Below are positions 42,635 through 50,607 of a stretch of 64,000 nucleotides of DNA, piece after piece. The DNA lies in the NCBI RefSeq assembly GCF_014217685.1, contig NZ_CP043653.1:2732419-2796418 (forward strand), in the 5' to 3' direction. The DNA is from Glaciihabitans sp. INWT7. GTDB lineage: Bacteria > Actinomycetota > Actinomycetes > Actinomycetales > Microbacteriaceae. Position 1 is the stretch's first letter; each line of letters starts with the position of its first letter. Under the pieces are notes generated by a model. It was not told the origin of the DNA, searched no databases, and saw only the letters and a list, made by a program, of their open reading frames with translations. The translations under genes and the position numbers were made by a program.

Positions 42635-44506
42635 ATGAGTGACACCCTGTCCTTGGCGACGCGCCTCCGCGCAATGGACGACACGGCCCTCGTCGCCGCT
42701 CTGCGGGCACGGGAGATCTCGCCCTCCGGGATCAAGGACTTCTTCGACCTCGCCGAGGCATTCCTGGACCGCGCGTCCATCCAGCAGACCCTCATGCGCC
42801 TCGACCGGGAGACGCTCGCGGTTCTCGCCGCGATCGGACAGCTCGCCGAGGAGACCGGGCCGCCCGCCGCCACGGATATCGCCACCCGACTCTCCGCGCT
42901 CTCCGGGCGCGAGGTATCGCCCGAATCCGTCTCCGACCGTGTATCCGGGGCGACCACCCTTCTCCTGGTGGAGTCCGAGACACAGCGATTCGCCGCCTAC
43001 GGCAGCGTCCGCGACCAGTTGCGTTCCTGGCCGGCTTTCGGGCTCCCCTCACTGGCCGACCTCGCCCTGGCGAACGCCCCCGCCGCTCTCGAACCGGTGC
43101 CGGATGTCGACCGCCGATTCATCGACCGCCTCGGCGCCGAACGCGCCTTCGCCGCCATCACCGCGATCACGGAGCTGCTCGTCGAAGTGGAGCGAGACCC
43201 CGCCCGCGAACTGGCGAAGGGCGGTGTCGCCCTGCCCGACAGCAAGCGCCTCGCCCACGCGATGAGCGTCGATCTCGAATCCGTCGCCGTCTTCCTCGCC
43301 GTCGCCGACCGTGCCGGGCTGGTGGCTCGCGAGACCGGATCGTGGATGATCACCGACAGCGGCGCCACCTGGCTGCAGCGCTCGACGGGGGCACGCTGGG
43401 CCACGCTCGGCGGCGCCTGGTTCGAGCGCCTGCCCGCGGACATCCGCCAGCTCCTCGGCGAGCGCACCCACGCTCTCTGGGGTGCCGGCCTGCGCGGGTA
43501 CATCGACTGGCTCTATCCCGCGGGCGGCGACTGGATGGACGAACGGATCGGCGCCTACACCCGCGACGCCGAGCTGCTGGGCATCACCGCCAACCAGGCG
43601 CCCACCGGACCCGGGTCCCTGCTGCTCGCCGACGGCATTCGCCCCGCGGAACAGGCGATGACCGCGCTGCTGCCCGCAGAGGTCGAGCAGGTCTACCTGC
43701 AGCACGATCTCTCCGTGGTCGCTCCCGGGCCGCTGACGCCCCGGGTGGATGCCCGGCTGCGGTCGCTCGCCGACGTGGAGAGTCGCGCGCTCGCCTCGAG
43801 CTATCGCGTGTCCACCTCGAGCGTCAATCGAGCAATGGCCGCGGGTGAGACGGCGGAGTCGATCCTGGAGTTTCTCGGCGGCATCTCGCTCACCGGCATC
43901 CCGCAGCCGCTCAACTACCTCATCGGCGAGGCATCCAGCCGCTACGGGCAGGTGAGGGTGGGAAGCCTCGCCGATCCGAGACCGGATGCCCGCAGCTACA
44001 TCCGCTCCGATGACGAGTTGCTCATCGGCACGATCCTCGTGGATCAGAGCCTCTCCTCCCTCGGCTTCGAGCGCACCTCTGCCACCCGGGTACAGAGCCG
44101 CTTTCCCCTCGACGTGGTGTTCTGGTCGCTGAGCGACGCGCGCTATCCCGTTGCGGCGGAGGACGCGGCCGGCGAGATCGTGGCATTGCGCCGGCAACGT
44201 CACGCCAAGGCTGTCGCTGCTGCGGGCATCAATCCGGTGGACGCGCTCATCGAACGGCTGCGCCTCGGCGGTGAACCGGAGGACGAAGAGACGGGCCACG
44301 CCTGGCTGATCCGCCAGCTGGATGCCGCGATCAAGGCCAAGACGCCTCTCACGGTGACAGTGACCATGCCGAACGGCACGCTCGTGGACTACCAACTCGA
44401 GCCGACGAGCGTCGCCGGTGGACGCCTGCGCGGCCGCGACAACCGCGCCGCGATCGAGCGCACCCTGCCGCTGTCGCGCATCGCGGGCATCTCCCCGGCG
44501 AAGTAG
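42635..44506 (+). CDS. Helicase-associated domain protein (helicase_C_3, 623 aa)
   Basis: Large cytosolic protein with the Helicase_C_3 / helicase-associated domain near residues 350-480 (VYLQHDLSVVAPGPLTPRVD, LASSYRVSTSSVNRAMAAGE) and winged-helix-like N-terminal repeats. No ATPase motifs. In actinobacteria the gene is usually immediately next to the XPB helicase gene (Rv0862c and Rv0861c in M. tuberculosis) and is thought to assist it. Here a 1.8-kb insert separates them. ATG 42635 follows a GGGTGGG stretch; the start MSDTLSLATRLRAMDD fits the family. Confidence 0.9.
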   Translation: MSDTLSLATRLRAMDDTALVAALRAREISPSGIKDFFDLAEAFLDRASIQQTLMRLDRETLAVLAAIGQLAEETGPPAATDIATRLSALSGREVSPESVSDRVSGATTLLLVESETQRFAAYGSVRDQLRSWPAFGLPSLADLALANAPAALEPVPDVDRRFIDRLGAERAFAAITAITELLVEVERDPARELAKGGVALPDSKRLAHAMSVDLESVAVFLAVADRAGLVARETGSWMITDSGATWLQRSTGARWATLGGAWFERLPADIRQLLGERTHALWGAGLRGYIDWLYPAGGDWMDERIGAYTRDAELLGITANQAPTGPGSLLLADGIRPAEQAMTALLPAEVEQVYLQHDLSVVAPGPLTPRVDARLRSLADVESRALASSYRVSTSSVNRAMAAGETAESILEFLGGISLTGIPQPLNYLIGEASSRYGQVRVGSLADPRPDARSYIRSDDELLIGTILVDQSLSSLGFERTSATRVQSRFPLDVVFWSLSDARYPVAAEDAAGEIVALRRQRHAKAVAAAGINPVDALIERLRLGGEPEDEETGHAWLIRQLDAAIKAKTPLTVTVTMPNGTLVDYQLEPTSVAGGRLRGRDNRAAIERTLPLSRIAGISPAK

Positions 44507-44514
44507 CCCCGCTC

Positions 44515-44612
44515 CCCCCGGCATAACTCCTGCAGTCTGGGATGCCTCAGGAGCGCACCCCCGTGGTTGTTGCGCATTTTCTGCTGGCGGCACCACATTG
44601 CAGGAGTTATGC
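44515..44612 (+). repeat. 98-bp palindromic element, copy 1
   Basis: Terminal inverted repeats GCATAACTCCTGCA and TGCAGGAGTTATGC pair perfectly. About 90 per cent identical (10 differences in 98) to 46144-46241, same orientation. It starts 8 bp after the stop of the helicase-associated gene. It encodes no protein; it looks like a MITE or REP-type element. Confidence 0.9.
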
Positions 44613-44648
44613 AATTCGATCGCTCCGGCGTGCCGGAATGTCGTGGTA

Positions 44649-44673
44649 CACAGTAGCGCGCAATGCACAGTAG
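44649..44673 (+). promoter_or_regulatory. Direct repeat upstream of PadR, candidate operator
   Basis: CACAGTAG occurs at 44649-44656 and 44666-44673, 17 bp apart, 44 bp upstream of the PadR start. Autoregulation is usual in PadR-HAAS pairs. Inference only. Confidence 0.35.
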
Positions 44674-44716
44674 TGTGGGATCCGTCGGACTCATGGGCAC
44701 TGGGACAGGGAGATCA

Positions 44717-45076
44717 ATGGACACCACGCAGTTACTGAAGGGGGTACTGGACGTCGCGGTGCTCGCTGCCATCAAAGATGATGACGGATACGGCTACGAC
44801 ATCGTGCGGAGGCTGAGGGGCGCCGGACTCGACGAGGTGGGGGATGCGTCGGTGTACGGAACTCTGCGGCGGCTCTACACCGCGGGGGTCGTTTCGAGCT
44901 ACGTTGCGCCGTCCGATGGCGGTCCCCACCGCAAGTACTACAGCATCAACGCCCAGGGGCGGCAGATGCTCGCCGACCAGCGCACCAGCTGGGCCAAGTT
45001 CGTCGACACCATGTCGGTGCTCCTCGACCAGACCACTCACCACCCACAGCTTCGAACGATCGGGGAGAAATCATGA
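44717..45076 (+). CDS. PadR-family regulator (119 aa)
   Basis: Compact PadR winged helix: LLKGVLDVAVLAAIKDDDGY, DIVRRLRGAGL, then DASVYGTLRRLYTAGVVSS and wing DGGPHRKYYSINAQG. Its short C-terminal helix dimerises. ATG 44717 has SD GGGAG. The stop overlaps the next gene (ATGA), a typical PadR-HAAS pair in which PadR controls a membrane-linked partner. The pair lies inside a cassette between two 98-bp repeats and splits the usual helicase_C_3/XPB pair. Confidence 0.92.
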   Translation: MDTTQLLKGVLDVAVLAAIKDDDGYGYDIVRRLRGAGLDEVGDASVYGTLRRLYTAGVVSSYVAPSDGGPHRKYYSINAQGRQMLADQRTSWAKFVDTMSVLLDQTTHHPQLRTIGEKS

Positions 45077-46131
45077 CAACCGCCACTTCCATCGACCAGA
45101 CGATCGCCGACTTCGCGGCCCGCGTTCGCCGGAGGCTCGATGACCTCCCCGACGAGGAGATCGAAGATCTCACCGAGGGGCTCGAGGCTGACCTCACGGA
45201 GAAGGCGCTCGACGAAGAACTCGGCGATCCAGATGCCTACGCCACCGAACTGCGCTCCGCGGCGGGACTTCCGCCCCGTGCGGCCAAGAGCGTGATGCCG
45301 TGGTCGATTGACAGCATCAGACTCCTGCAGGCACTCGCGGCGAGCCGCATCCGACGAAATCGCATCGCGGGTGCCGTTCTCGATTTCGCGATCATTCTCC
45401 GACCCGCCTGGTGGATGCTCCGCGCCTGGGCGGCCTTCGAACTAGCCATACTCATCGCAGGAGGGCGGGGCATCGTCTCGGCCCTGCCCGACACCCCATT
45501 TCGATGGTTCATCTTCGCGGCGCTCGCCATTGTGAGCGTGCAGTGGGGGCGCAATCTCTGGCTCCCACGCTGGATGAATGTGGTCAGAGATCTCGTGAAC
45601 GTCATGGCGATACTCGCCCTGCCGTTTCTGTTGACCGCGCTTGCCAGCTCGTCGGGCTGGGCCTACGCGCAATCGGTGAACGTGCAACCAGAGCCGGCTC
45701 CGGCCGGGCTCACTCGCAATGGCGGGTCGGTCACGAACATCTTCGCCTATGACGCGGACGGCGCCCCGATCACCGGTGTGCAACTGTTCGACCAGAACGG
45801 AAAGCCGCTCTCGGCGAAGCCCCCGGGTGAAGACTTCACGACGATGAGCGATGGCAGAATGCTCGTGCCAAGCACAGAGGTCACAAATGGAAACGGGTGG
45901 AATGTCTACCCTCTCGAATCGATTCCCCTGAATTCCATCGACAATATGACCGGAAGACCACGAGCGGATGCGACGGCCACCCCGGTGCAGGCACCATTCG
46001 CCCGCGTGCAACCGCTACTCACTCCACCGCCCCTGCGCGACGGCAGTGGCGTGACGCCCGCGCCCGCGGCAAGCAACGAACCTCCGGCATCTGCGGAACC
46101 GCCGGCATCTTCCGGGCCGCCTACCCCCTGA
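45073..46131 (+). CDS. HAAS-domain membrane protein with extracytoplasmic Pro-rich tail (352 aa)
   Basis: N-terminal HAAS signalling domain (about residues 8-65: FAARVRRRLDDLPDEEIEDL, LGDPDAYATELRSAAG), then three or four membrane helices (about 105-205), a 100-residue exposed domain (AYDADGAPITGVQLFDQNGK) and a Pro/Ala/Ser tail. HAAS proteins work with PadR regulators as membrane sensors or anchors. The start overlaps the PadR stop. Its codon use looks a little more relaxed than that of its neighbours, in line with acquisition, but I did not compute it. Confidence 0.85.
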   Translation: MTTATSIDQTIADFAARVRRRLDDLPDEEIEDLTEGLEADLTEKALDEELGDPDAYATELRSAAGLPPRAAKSVMPWSIDSIRLLQALAASRIRRNRIAGAVLDFAIILRPAWWMLRAWAAFELAILIAGGRGIVSALPDTPFRWFIFAALAIVSVQWGRNLWLPRWMNVVRDLVNVMAILALPFLLTALASSSGWAYAQSVNVQPEPAPAGLTRNGGSVTNIFAYDADGAPITGVQLFDQNGKPLSAKPPGEDFTTMSDGRMLVPSTEVTNGNGWNVYPLESIPLNSIDNMTGRPRADATATPVQAPFARVQPLLTPPPLRDGSGVTPAPAASNEPPASAEPPASSGPPTP

Positions 46132-46143
46132 GCGCCGACCTCT

Positions 46144-46241
46144 CCCCCGGCATATCTCCTGCAGTTTGGGATGCATCAGGGGCGCACCCCCGTGGTTGTC
46201 GCGCATGCACTGGTGCCGGCACCACATTGCAGGAGTTATGC
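46144..46241 (+). repeat. 98-bp palindromic element, copy 2
   Basis: Direct copy of 44515-44612. Here the inverted ends extend to GGCATATCTCCTGCA / TGCAGGAGTTATGCC with flanking C/G runs. It begins 12 bp after the stop of the HAAS gene and ends 65 bp before the XPB start. Together the two copies bracket the PadR-HAAS pair. Confidence 0.9.
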
Positions 46242-46306
46242 CGGGGCGAGCGTCGAGAGATGGCCCGCGCCGCAGACCACCCACCCGCGTGACCTAGGCT
46301 TGCGAG

Positions 46307-47974
46307 GTGGATGCGCTGTCTGGACCCCTGATCGTGCAGAGCGACCGCACCGTGTTGCTGGAGGTCGCGCACCCCGCCGCTGAGGATGCCCGCCACGACC
46401 TCGCCGTCTTCGCCGAACTCGAGCGCGCACCCGAGCACATCCACACGTATCGCATCACCCGCCTCGGCCTCTGGAACGCGCGCGCGGCCGGTCACACCGC
46501 CGAGAACATGCTCGACACGCTCGAGAAGTACTCCAAGTTCCCCATCCCCCAGAGCGTCTCCATCGACATCGCCGAGACCGTGGGCCGCTACGGCCGGCTC
46601 GTCATCGAGCGCGACGAAAACGGCACTCTCATGCTGCGCTCGACGGATGCTGCAGTGCTGAGCGAGATCGTGCGGGCCAAGCGCATCGCCCCCCTGCTCT
46701 TCCTCCCGGAGGACCAGCGCGGCAAGGGTCCGGCGATCGACCGTTACCGGATCCAGGCCTGGGCGCGCGGACAGGTGAAGCAGGAGCTGGTCAAGCTCGG
46801 CTGGCCGGCGGAGGACCTCGCCGGGTACACCCCGGGCACGCCGCATCCGATCGCGCTGGATACCAGCGAATGGAACCTGCGCGAGTACCAGAACCACGCC
46901 GTGTCGAGCTTCGTGGACGGCGGATCGGGAGTCGTCGTACTGCCCTGTGGCGCGGGCAAGACCCTCGTCGGCGCCGGCGCGATGGCGAGGGTCGAGACCA
47001 CGACGTTGATCCTCGTGACCAACACCGTCTCGGCGCGGCAGTGGCGGGCCGAGCTGCTGAAGCGCACGACCCTCACCGAGGACGAGATCGGCGAGTACTC
47101 GGGTCAGGTCAAAGAGGTGAAGCCCGTCACCATCGCGACGTACCAGATCCTCACGGCCAAGCGGAAAGGCGAGTACGCCCACCTCGCCCTGCTCGACGCC
47201 CTGGACTGGGGACTGGTGATCTACGACGAGGTGCACCTTTTACCGGCCCCCGTCTTCAAGCTCACCGCAGAGTTGCAGGCGCGACGCCGCCTCGGCCTCA
47301 CCGCCACCCTCGTGCGCGAGGACGGTCGCGAGGGGGATGTCTTCAGCCTCATCGGCCCCAAGCGGTTCGACGCTCCGTGGAAGGAGATCGAGGCCCAGGG
47401 CTTCATCTCTCCGGCCTCGTGCTTCGAGGTGCGCATCGACCTGCCCCCGCAGGAGCGGCTCGAGTACGCGGCCTCCGCCGACGACGAGCGCTACCGGCTC
47501 GCGGCGACCGCGCCGGCCAAGCTCCAGGTCGTGCGCGACCTGGTGAAGAAGCATGCGGGAGAGCGGATTCTGGTGATCGGGCAGTACCTCGACCAGATCG
47601 ACACTCTCGCCGAGGTTCTCGACGCGCCGAAACTCACCGGATCGACGCCGATCGAGGAACGCGAACGGCTCTATCAGGCATTCCGCGAGGGCGAGATCAC
47701 CGTGCTCGTGGTCTCGAAGGTCGCCAACTTCTCTGTAGACCTGCCCGAGGCGACCGTGGCCATCCAGGTCTCCGGCAGCTTCGGATCGCGCCAGGAGGAG
47801 GCCCAGCGCCTCGGGCGACTTCTCCGCCCCAAGGAGAGCGGGCTCCCCGCCAACTTCTACACGCTGGTCGCGCGCGACACCGTCGACCAGGACTTCGCGC
47901 AGAACCGTCAGCGCTTCCTCGCGGAGCAGGGCTACAGCTACACGATCCTGGACGGCGACCAGATCGCGGCTTGA
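46307..47974 (+). CDS. DNA repair helicase XPB (555 aa)
   Basis: Superfamily 2 helicase of the bacterial XPB (ERCC3) family. A damage-recognition-like N-terminal domain (about 1-190), then Walker A LPCGAGKTLVG (Lys 218), DEVH box IYDEVHLLPAP near 307, motif III LTATLVR, RED-like motif REDGREGDV, and motif VI QRLGRLLRPKE. It unwinds DNA with 3'-5' polarity and is linked to nucleotide excision repair. GTG 46307 lies six bases after TAGGCT (46295-46300). The helicase-associated partner is 1.8 kb upstream. Confidence 0.96.
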   Translation: MDALSGPLIVQSDRTVLLEVAHPAAEDARHDLAVFAELERAPEHIHTYRITRLGLWNARAAGHTAENMLDTLEKYSKFPIPQSVSIDIAETVGRYGRLVIERDENGTLMLRSTDAAVLSEIVRAKRIAPLLFLPEDQRGKGPAIDRYRIQAWARGQVKQELVKLGWPAEDLAGYTPGTPHPIALDTSEWNLREYQNHAVSSFVDGGSGVVVLPCGAGKTLVGAGAMARVETTTLILVTNTVSARQWRAELLKRTTLTEDEIGEYSGQVKEVKPVTIATYQILTAKRKGEYAHLALLDALDWGLVIYDEVHLLPAPVFKLTAELQARRRLGLTATLVREDGREGDVFSLIGPKRFDAPWKEIEAQGFISPASCFEVRIDLPPQERLEYAASADDERYRLAATAPAKLQVVRDLVKKHAGERILVIGQYLDQIDTLAEVLDAPKLTGSTPIEERERLYQAFREGEITVLVVSKVANFSVDLPEATVAIQVSGSFGSRQEEAQRLGRLLRPKESGLPANFYTLVARDTVDQDFAQNRQRFLAEQGYSYTILDGDQIAA

Positions 47975-48015
47975 GGCCCAGGGCAGTGCCCGACTTCCCG
48001 CAGTGCCACTGTCAT

Positions 48016-48108
48016 CATTCAGGAAGCTGTGGTGCTGGAGTTACCGGTGGGCTCAGTGAGTTCCCGGAAGTTGACTCTTTACCCATGGGCCACAGAACCT
48101 CCTGAATG
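48016..48108. repeat. Palindromic element of about 93 bp at a convergent junction
   Basis: Left arm CATTCAGGAAGCTGTGG (48016-48032) and right arm CCACAGAACCTCCTGAATG (48090-48108) pair apart from a two-base bulge. It lies between the XPB stop and the end of the convergent reductase gene. It has the same layout as the 98-bp elements, with a different sequence. A terminator role is possible. Confidence 0.6.
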
Positions 48109-48135
48109 TTGAGGGGAGAGAGGGGTGCGCTCGGT

Positions 48136-48882
48136 TCAGCGCAGTTCGTAACGCAGCAGCAGGGTGTCGCCCGACGCGAGCACGTGCCCGAGGGCCAGGT
48201 CGCGGGGGCTCGAGAGATCACCGGTGATGATGCGACCGGCCTCCCCCGCCACGAGCTGTGGGCTTACGGTGAGGCAGAGCTCGTCCACGGCGCCGGCCGC
48301 GAGCAAAGCGCCGAAGAGCGATGGGCCACCCTCGCAGTGCTGCTGAGTGAGTCCGCGCTCGGCCAGTCCAGCGACGAGACGCGCGGGGTCGAGTTGCGAG
48401 TCCCCTGCGATCAGGATGTCGGCAACGGCGGACAGCGCATCCCGGCGATCCCGGGGCGCGGCATCCGTCATCACCACGATGGGCCGCACTGGGGCCTCGG
48501 TGAAGATGCGCGAGGACGGGTCGAGATCGAGGCGGTTCGACACGATCGCGAACACCGGATGCGGAGCCAGCCCGCGCGACACGCGGCGCTCGACCGATGC
48601 GGGCGGCAGCACCATCGGTCCGTAACCTTCCCCGCGCACCGTGCCTGCCCCGACGATCACGACGTCGGTGAGCTCTCTCAACAAGTCAAAGACCCGGTGA
48701 TCGGCCTCACCGCCGAGTGCGCCGGAGAGCCCGTCCACCGTCGAGGCGCCGTCGACACTGGAGACGAAATTGACCCGCAGCCAGGCCGCCGAACGATCCT
48801 CCCGCCCGAAGAGCTCCGAGAGGGCGTCGTCGGAGAGGTCGGATCCCGGCGAGGGGAACAGGCAATCGATCTGCACGCCCAT
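48136..48882 (-). CDS. RibD C-terminal-domain reductase, Rv2671-like (248 aa)
   Basis: Single reductase domain of the RibD_C/DHFR-like fold: WLRVNFVSSVDGASTVDGLS near residues 35-54, LLRELTDVVIVGAGTVRGEGY near 68-88, and CEGGPSLFGALL then DELCLTVSPQLVAG. It lacks the RibD deaminase domain. The sequence is close to M. tuberculosis Rv2671, which has been reported to act as a dihydrofolate reductase analogue. It starts inside the stop codon of the folP-like gene (TGATG), so the pair is coupled. NADPH-dependent; pterin or pyrimidine substrate. Confidence 0.88.
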   Translation of the reverse strand: MGVQIDCLFPSPGSDLSDDALSELFGREDRSAAWLRVNFVSSVDGASTVDGLSGALGGEADHRVFDLLRELTDVVIVGAGTVRGEGYGPMVLPPASVERRVSRGLAPHPVFAIVSNRLDLDPSSRIFTEAPVRPIVVMTDAAPRDRRDALSAVADILIAGDSQLDPARLVAGLAERGLTQQHCEGGPSLFGALLAAGAVDELCLTVSPQLVAGEAGRIITGDLSSPRDLALGHVLASGDTLLLRYELR

Positions 48883-49745
48883 CAGACGTTGTGACGCGCG
48901 TAGGCGGGCTGGCGGAATCCCAGTACGGCTTCGGTGAGCCGCACCGCATCGACGGCAGCGGGCACGTCGTGCATCCGCACGATCCGGGCGCCGTTCATGA
49001 TGCAGATGACGGCGGCGGCGATCGAACCGGACTGCCGCTGCCCCTGCTCCCGGTCGATGGCCTCACCGATGAAGTCCTTGTTCGACACGGCAGCGAGCGT
49101 CGGCAACCCGATGGCCGCCACCTCCTGCAGTCGCCGGGTGATCTCCAGGGTGTGCACGGTGTTCTTGTTGAGATCGTGCCCCGGGTCGATGACCAGGCGA
49201 TCCCGGGGGATGCCTGCGGCCTCCGCCTGCTCCACCCGGGTGCGCAGGTACTCGACCACCTCGGCGATCACGTCGTCGTATTGCGGGCTCTGCGGCTCGC
49301 TGCGCGGCACCCCGTTGCTGTGGGTGATCACGAGGGTCGCGCTGCTCTCCGCCACGACTCGTGCCATGTCGGCGTCGGAGAAGCCGCTGGTGTCGTTGAT
49401 GACGGATGCCCCGGCCTCGATGCTGCGTCGGGCGACCTCCGCGTTGGTGGTATCGACCGAGATCACCACGTCGCTGCGCGCATGGATCGCCGCGATCACC
49501 GGCACGACGCGGTCGATCTCCTCCGCGAGGCTCACCGGTTCTCCCCGGCCGAATGGCACGCCTCCGATGTCCACCCAGTCGGCTCCCGCGGCGGCGGCGG
49601 CCAGCGCGGCATCCACCGCGCGGTCGAGAGCGAAAGTGGCTCCCTTGTCGAAGAAGGAGTCCGGCGTTCGGTTGATGATCGCCATGACCGCGACCTGCCG
49701 GTCGAAGTCGAAAGTGCGGCTTCCGATGATGCGGTTCACGATCAC
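48882..49745 (-). CDS. Dihydropteroate synthase, FolP2-like (287 aa)
   Basis: TIM-barrel protein of the DHPS family. Motifs: AIINRTPDSFFDKGATF near residue 24, DWVDIGGVPFGRGEPVS, VVISVDTTNAEVA, ASVINDTSGF, RLVIDPGHDLNKNT and AVSNKDFIGEAI. These agree better with mycobacterial FolP2 (which has NRTPDSFYDKGATF and IDPAHDFGKNTFH) than with FolP1, whose loop reads DSFSDGG. FolP2 is reported to be inactive as DHPS in mycobacteria, so its reaction is uncertain. The downstream gene is a DHFR-like reductase. Confidence 0.87.
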   Translation of the reverse strand: MIVNRIIGSRTFDFDRQVAVMAIINRTPDSFFDKGATFALDRAVDAALAAAAAGADWVDIGGVPFGRGEPVSLAEEIDRVVPVIAAIHARSDVVISVDTTNAEVARRSIEAGASVINDTSGFSDADMARVVAESSATLVITHSNGVPRSEPQSPQYDDVIAEVVEYLRTRVEQAEAAGIPRDRLVIDPGHDLNKNTVHTLEITRRLQEVAAIGLPTLAAVSNKDFIGEAIDREQGQRQSGSIAAAVICIMNGARIVRMHDVPAAVDAVRLTEAVLGFRQPAYARHNV

Positions 49746-49847
49746 AGACTAGCCACGGGATCCCGGATTCCCGCCGAGAATCGGCACCCCGAGAGATCCG
49801 TGCCCCATACTCAGGAAGCGCACAGCTGACGCGCAGATACTGGTGCC

Positions 49848-50540
49848 ATGAGCGATGGCCCGAAGATCCTGATTGTCGATGACGAACCGAATATCCGCGA
49901 CCTGCTGACGACGAGCCTCCGGTTCGCCGGTTTCGCAGTCCGCGCCGTGGGAAATGGAGCGCAGGCCATCTCGGCCGTGCTCGAAGAGGAGCCCGACCTC
50001 ATCATCCTCGACGTGATGCTGCCCGACATGAACGGGTTCGGCGTGACCAAGCGCCTCCGCTCGAGCGGCTACACCTCTCCGATTCTCTTCCTCACGGCCA
50101 AGGACGACACCGAAGACAAGATCACCGGCCTCACGGTCGGCGGCGACGACTACGTCACCAAGCCATTCAGCCTGGATGAGATCGTTGCCCGCATCAAGGC
50201 CATCCTCCGTCGCACCATGCAGGACGAAGAAGACGCGATCATCCGCGCCGGCGAACTGACAATGGACCAGGACACCCACGAGGTGACCATCGGATCGGAG
50301 CAGATCGAGCTGAGCCCGACGGAATTCAAACTGCTCCGCTACCTCATGCTCAACCCCAACCGGGTTCTCTCCAAGGCGCAGATCCTCGATCACGTCTGGG
50401 AGTACGACTTCAATGGCGACGCCGGCATCGTGGAGAGCTACATCTCCTACCTGCGTCGCAAGCTCGACCAGTACTCGGAAGAGCCGGTGATTCAGACCAA
50501 GCGCGGCTTCGGCTACATGCTCAAGGCCGCGCGGGCCTGA
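49848..50540 (+). CDS. OmpR-family response regulator (230 aa)
   Basis: Receiver domain (about 5-120) with acidic pocket D11/D12, phosphoacceptor D55 in LIILDVMLPDMNG, switch Thr in LFLTAKDD and Lys in YVTKPFS. The C-terminal winged helix (about 135-228) has LSPTEFKLLRYLMLNPNRVL and the wing RGFGYML. It resembles the TrcR/MprA group in actinobacteria. It is followed by its sensor kinase 67 bp later. A GATACT box lies six bases before the ATG. Confidence 0.95.
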   Translation: MSDGPKILIVDDEPNIRDLLTTSLRFAGFAVRAVGNGAQAISAVLEEEPDLIILDVMLPDMNGFGVTKRLRSSGYTSPILFLTAKDDTEDKITGLTVGGDDYVTKPFSLDEIVARIKAILRRTMQDEEDAIIRAGELTMDQDTHEVTIGSEQIELSPTEFKLLRYLMLNPNRVLSKAQILDHVWEYDFNGDAGIVESYISYLRRKLDQYSEEPVIQTKRGFGYMLKAARA

Positions 50541-50607
50541 GCATCTCCGGCAGAGCCTTCGATACGGGGGTCGCTTTCAGGGTGCGCGCCGTAATCTGGA
50601 TCTTCTG

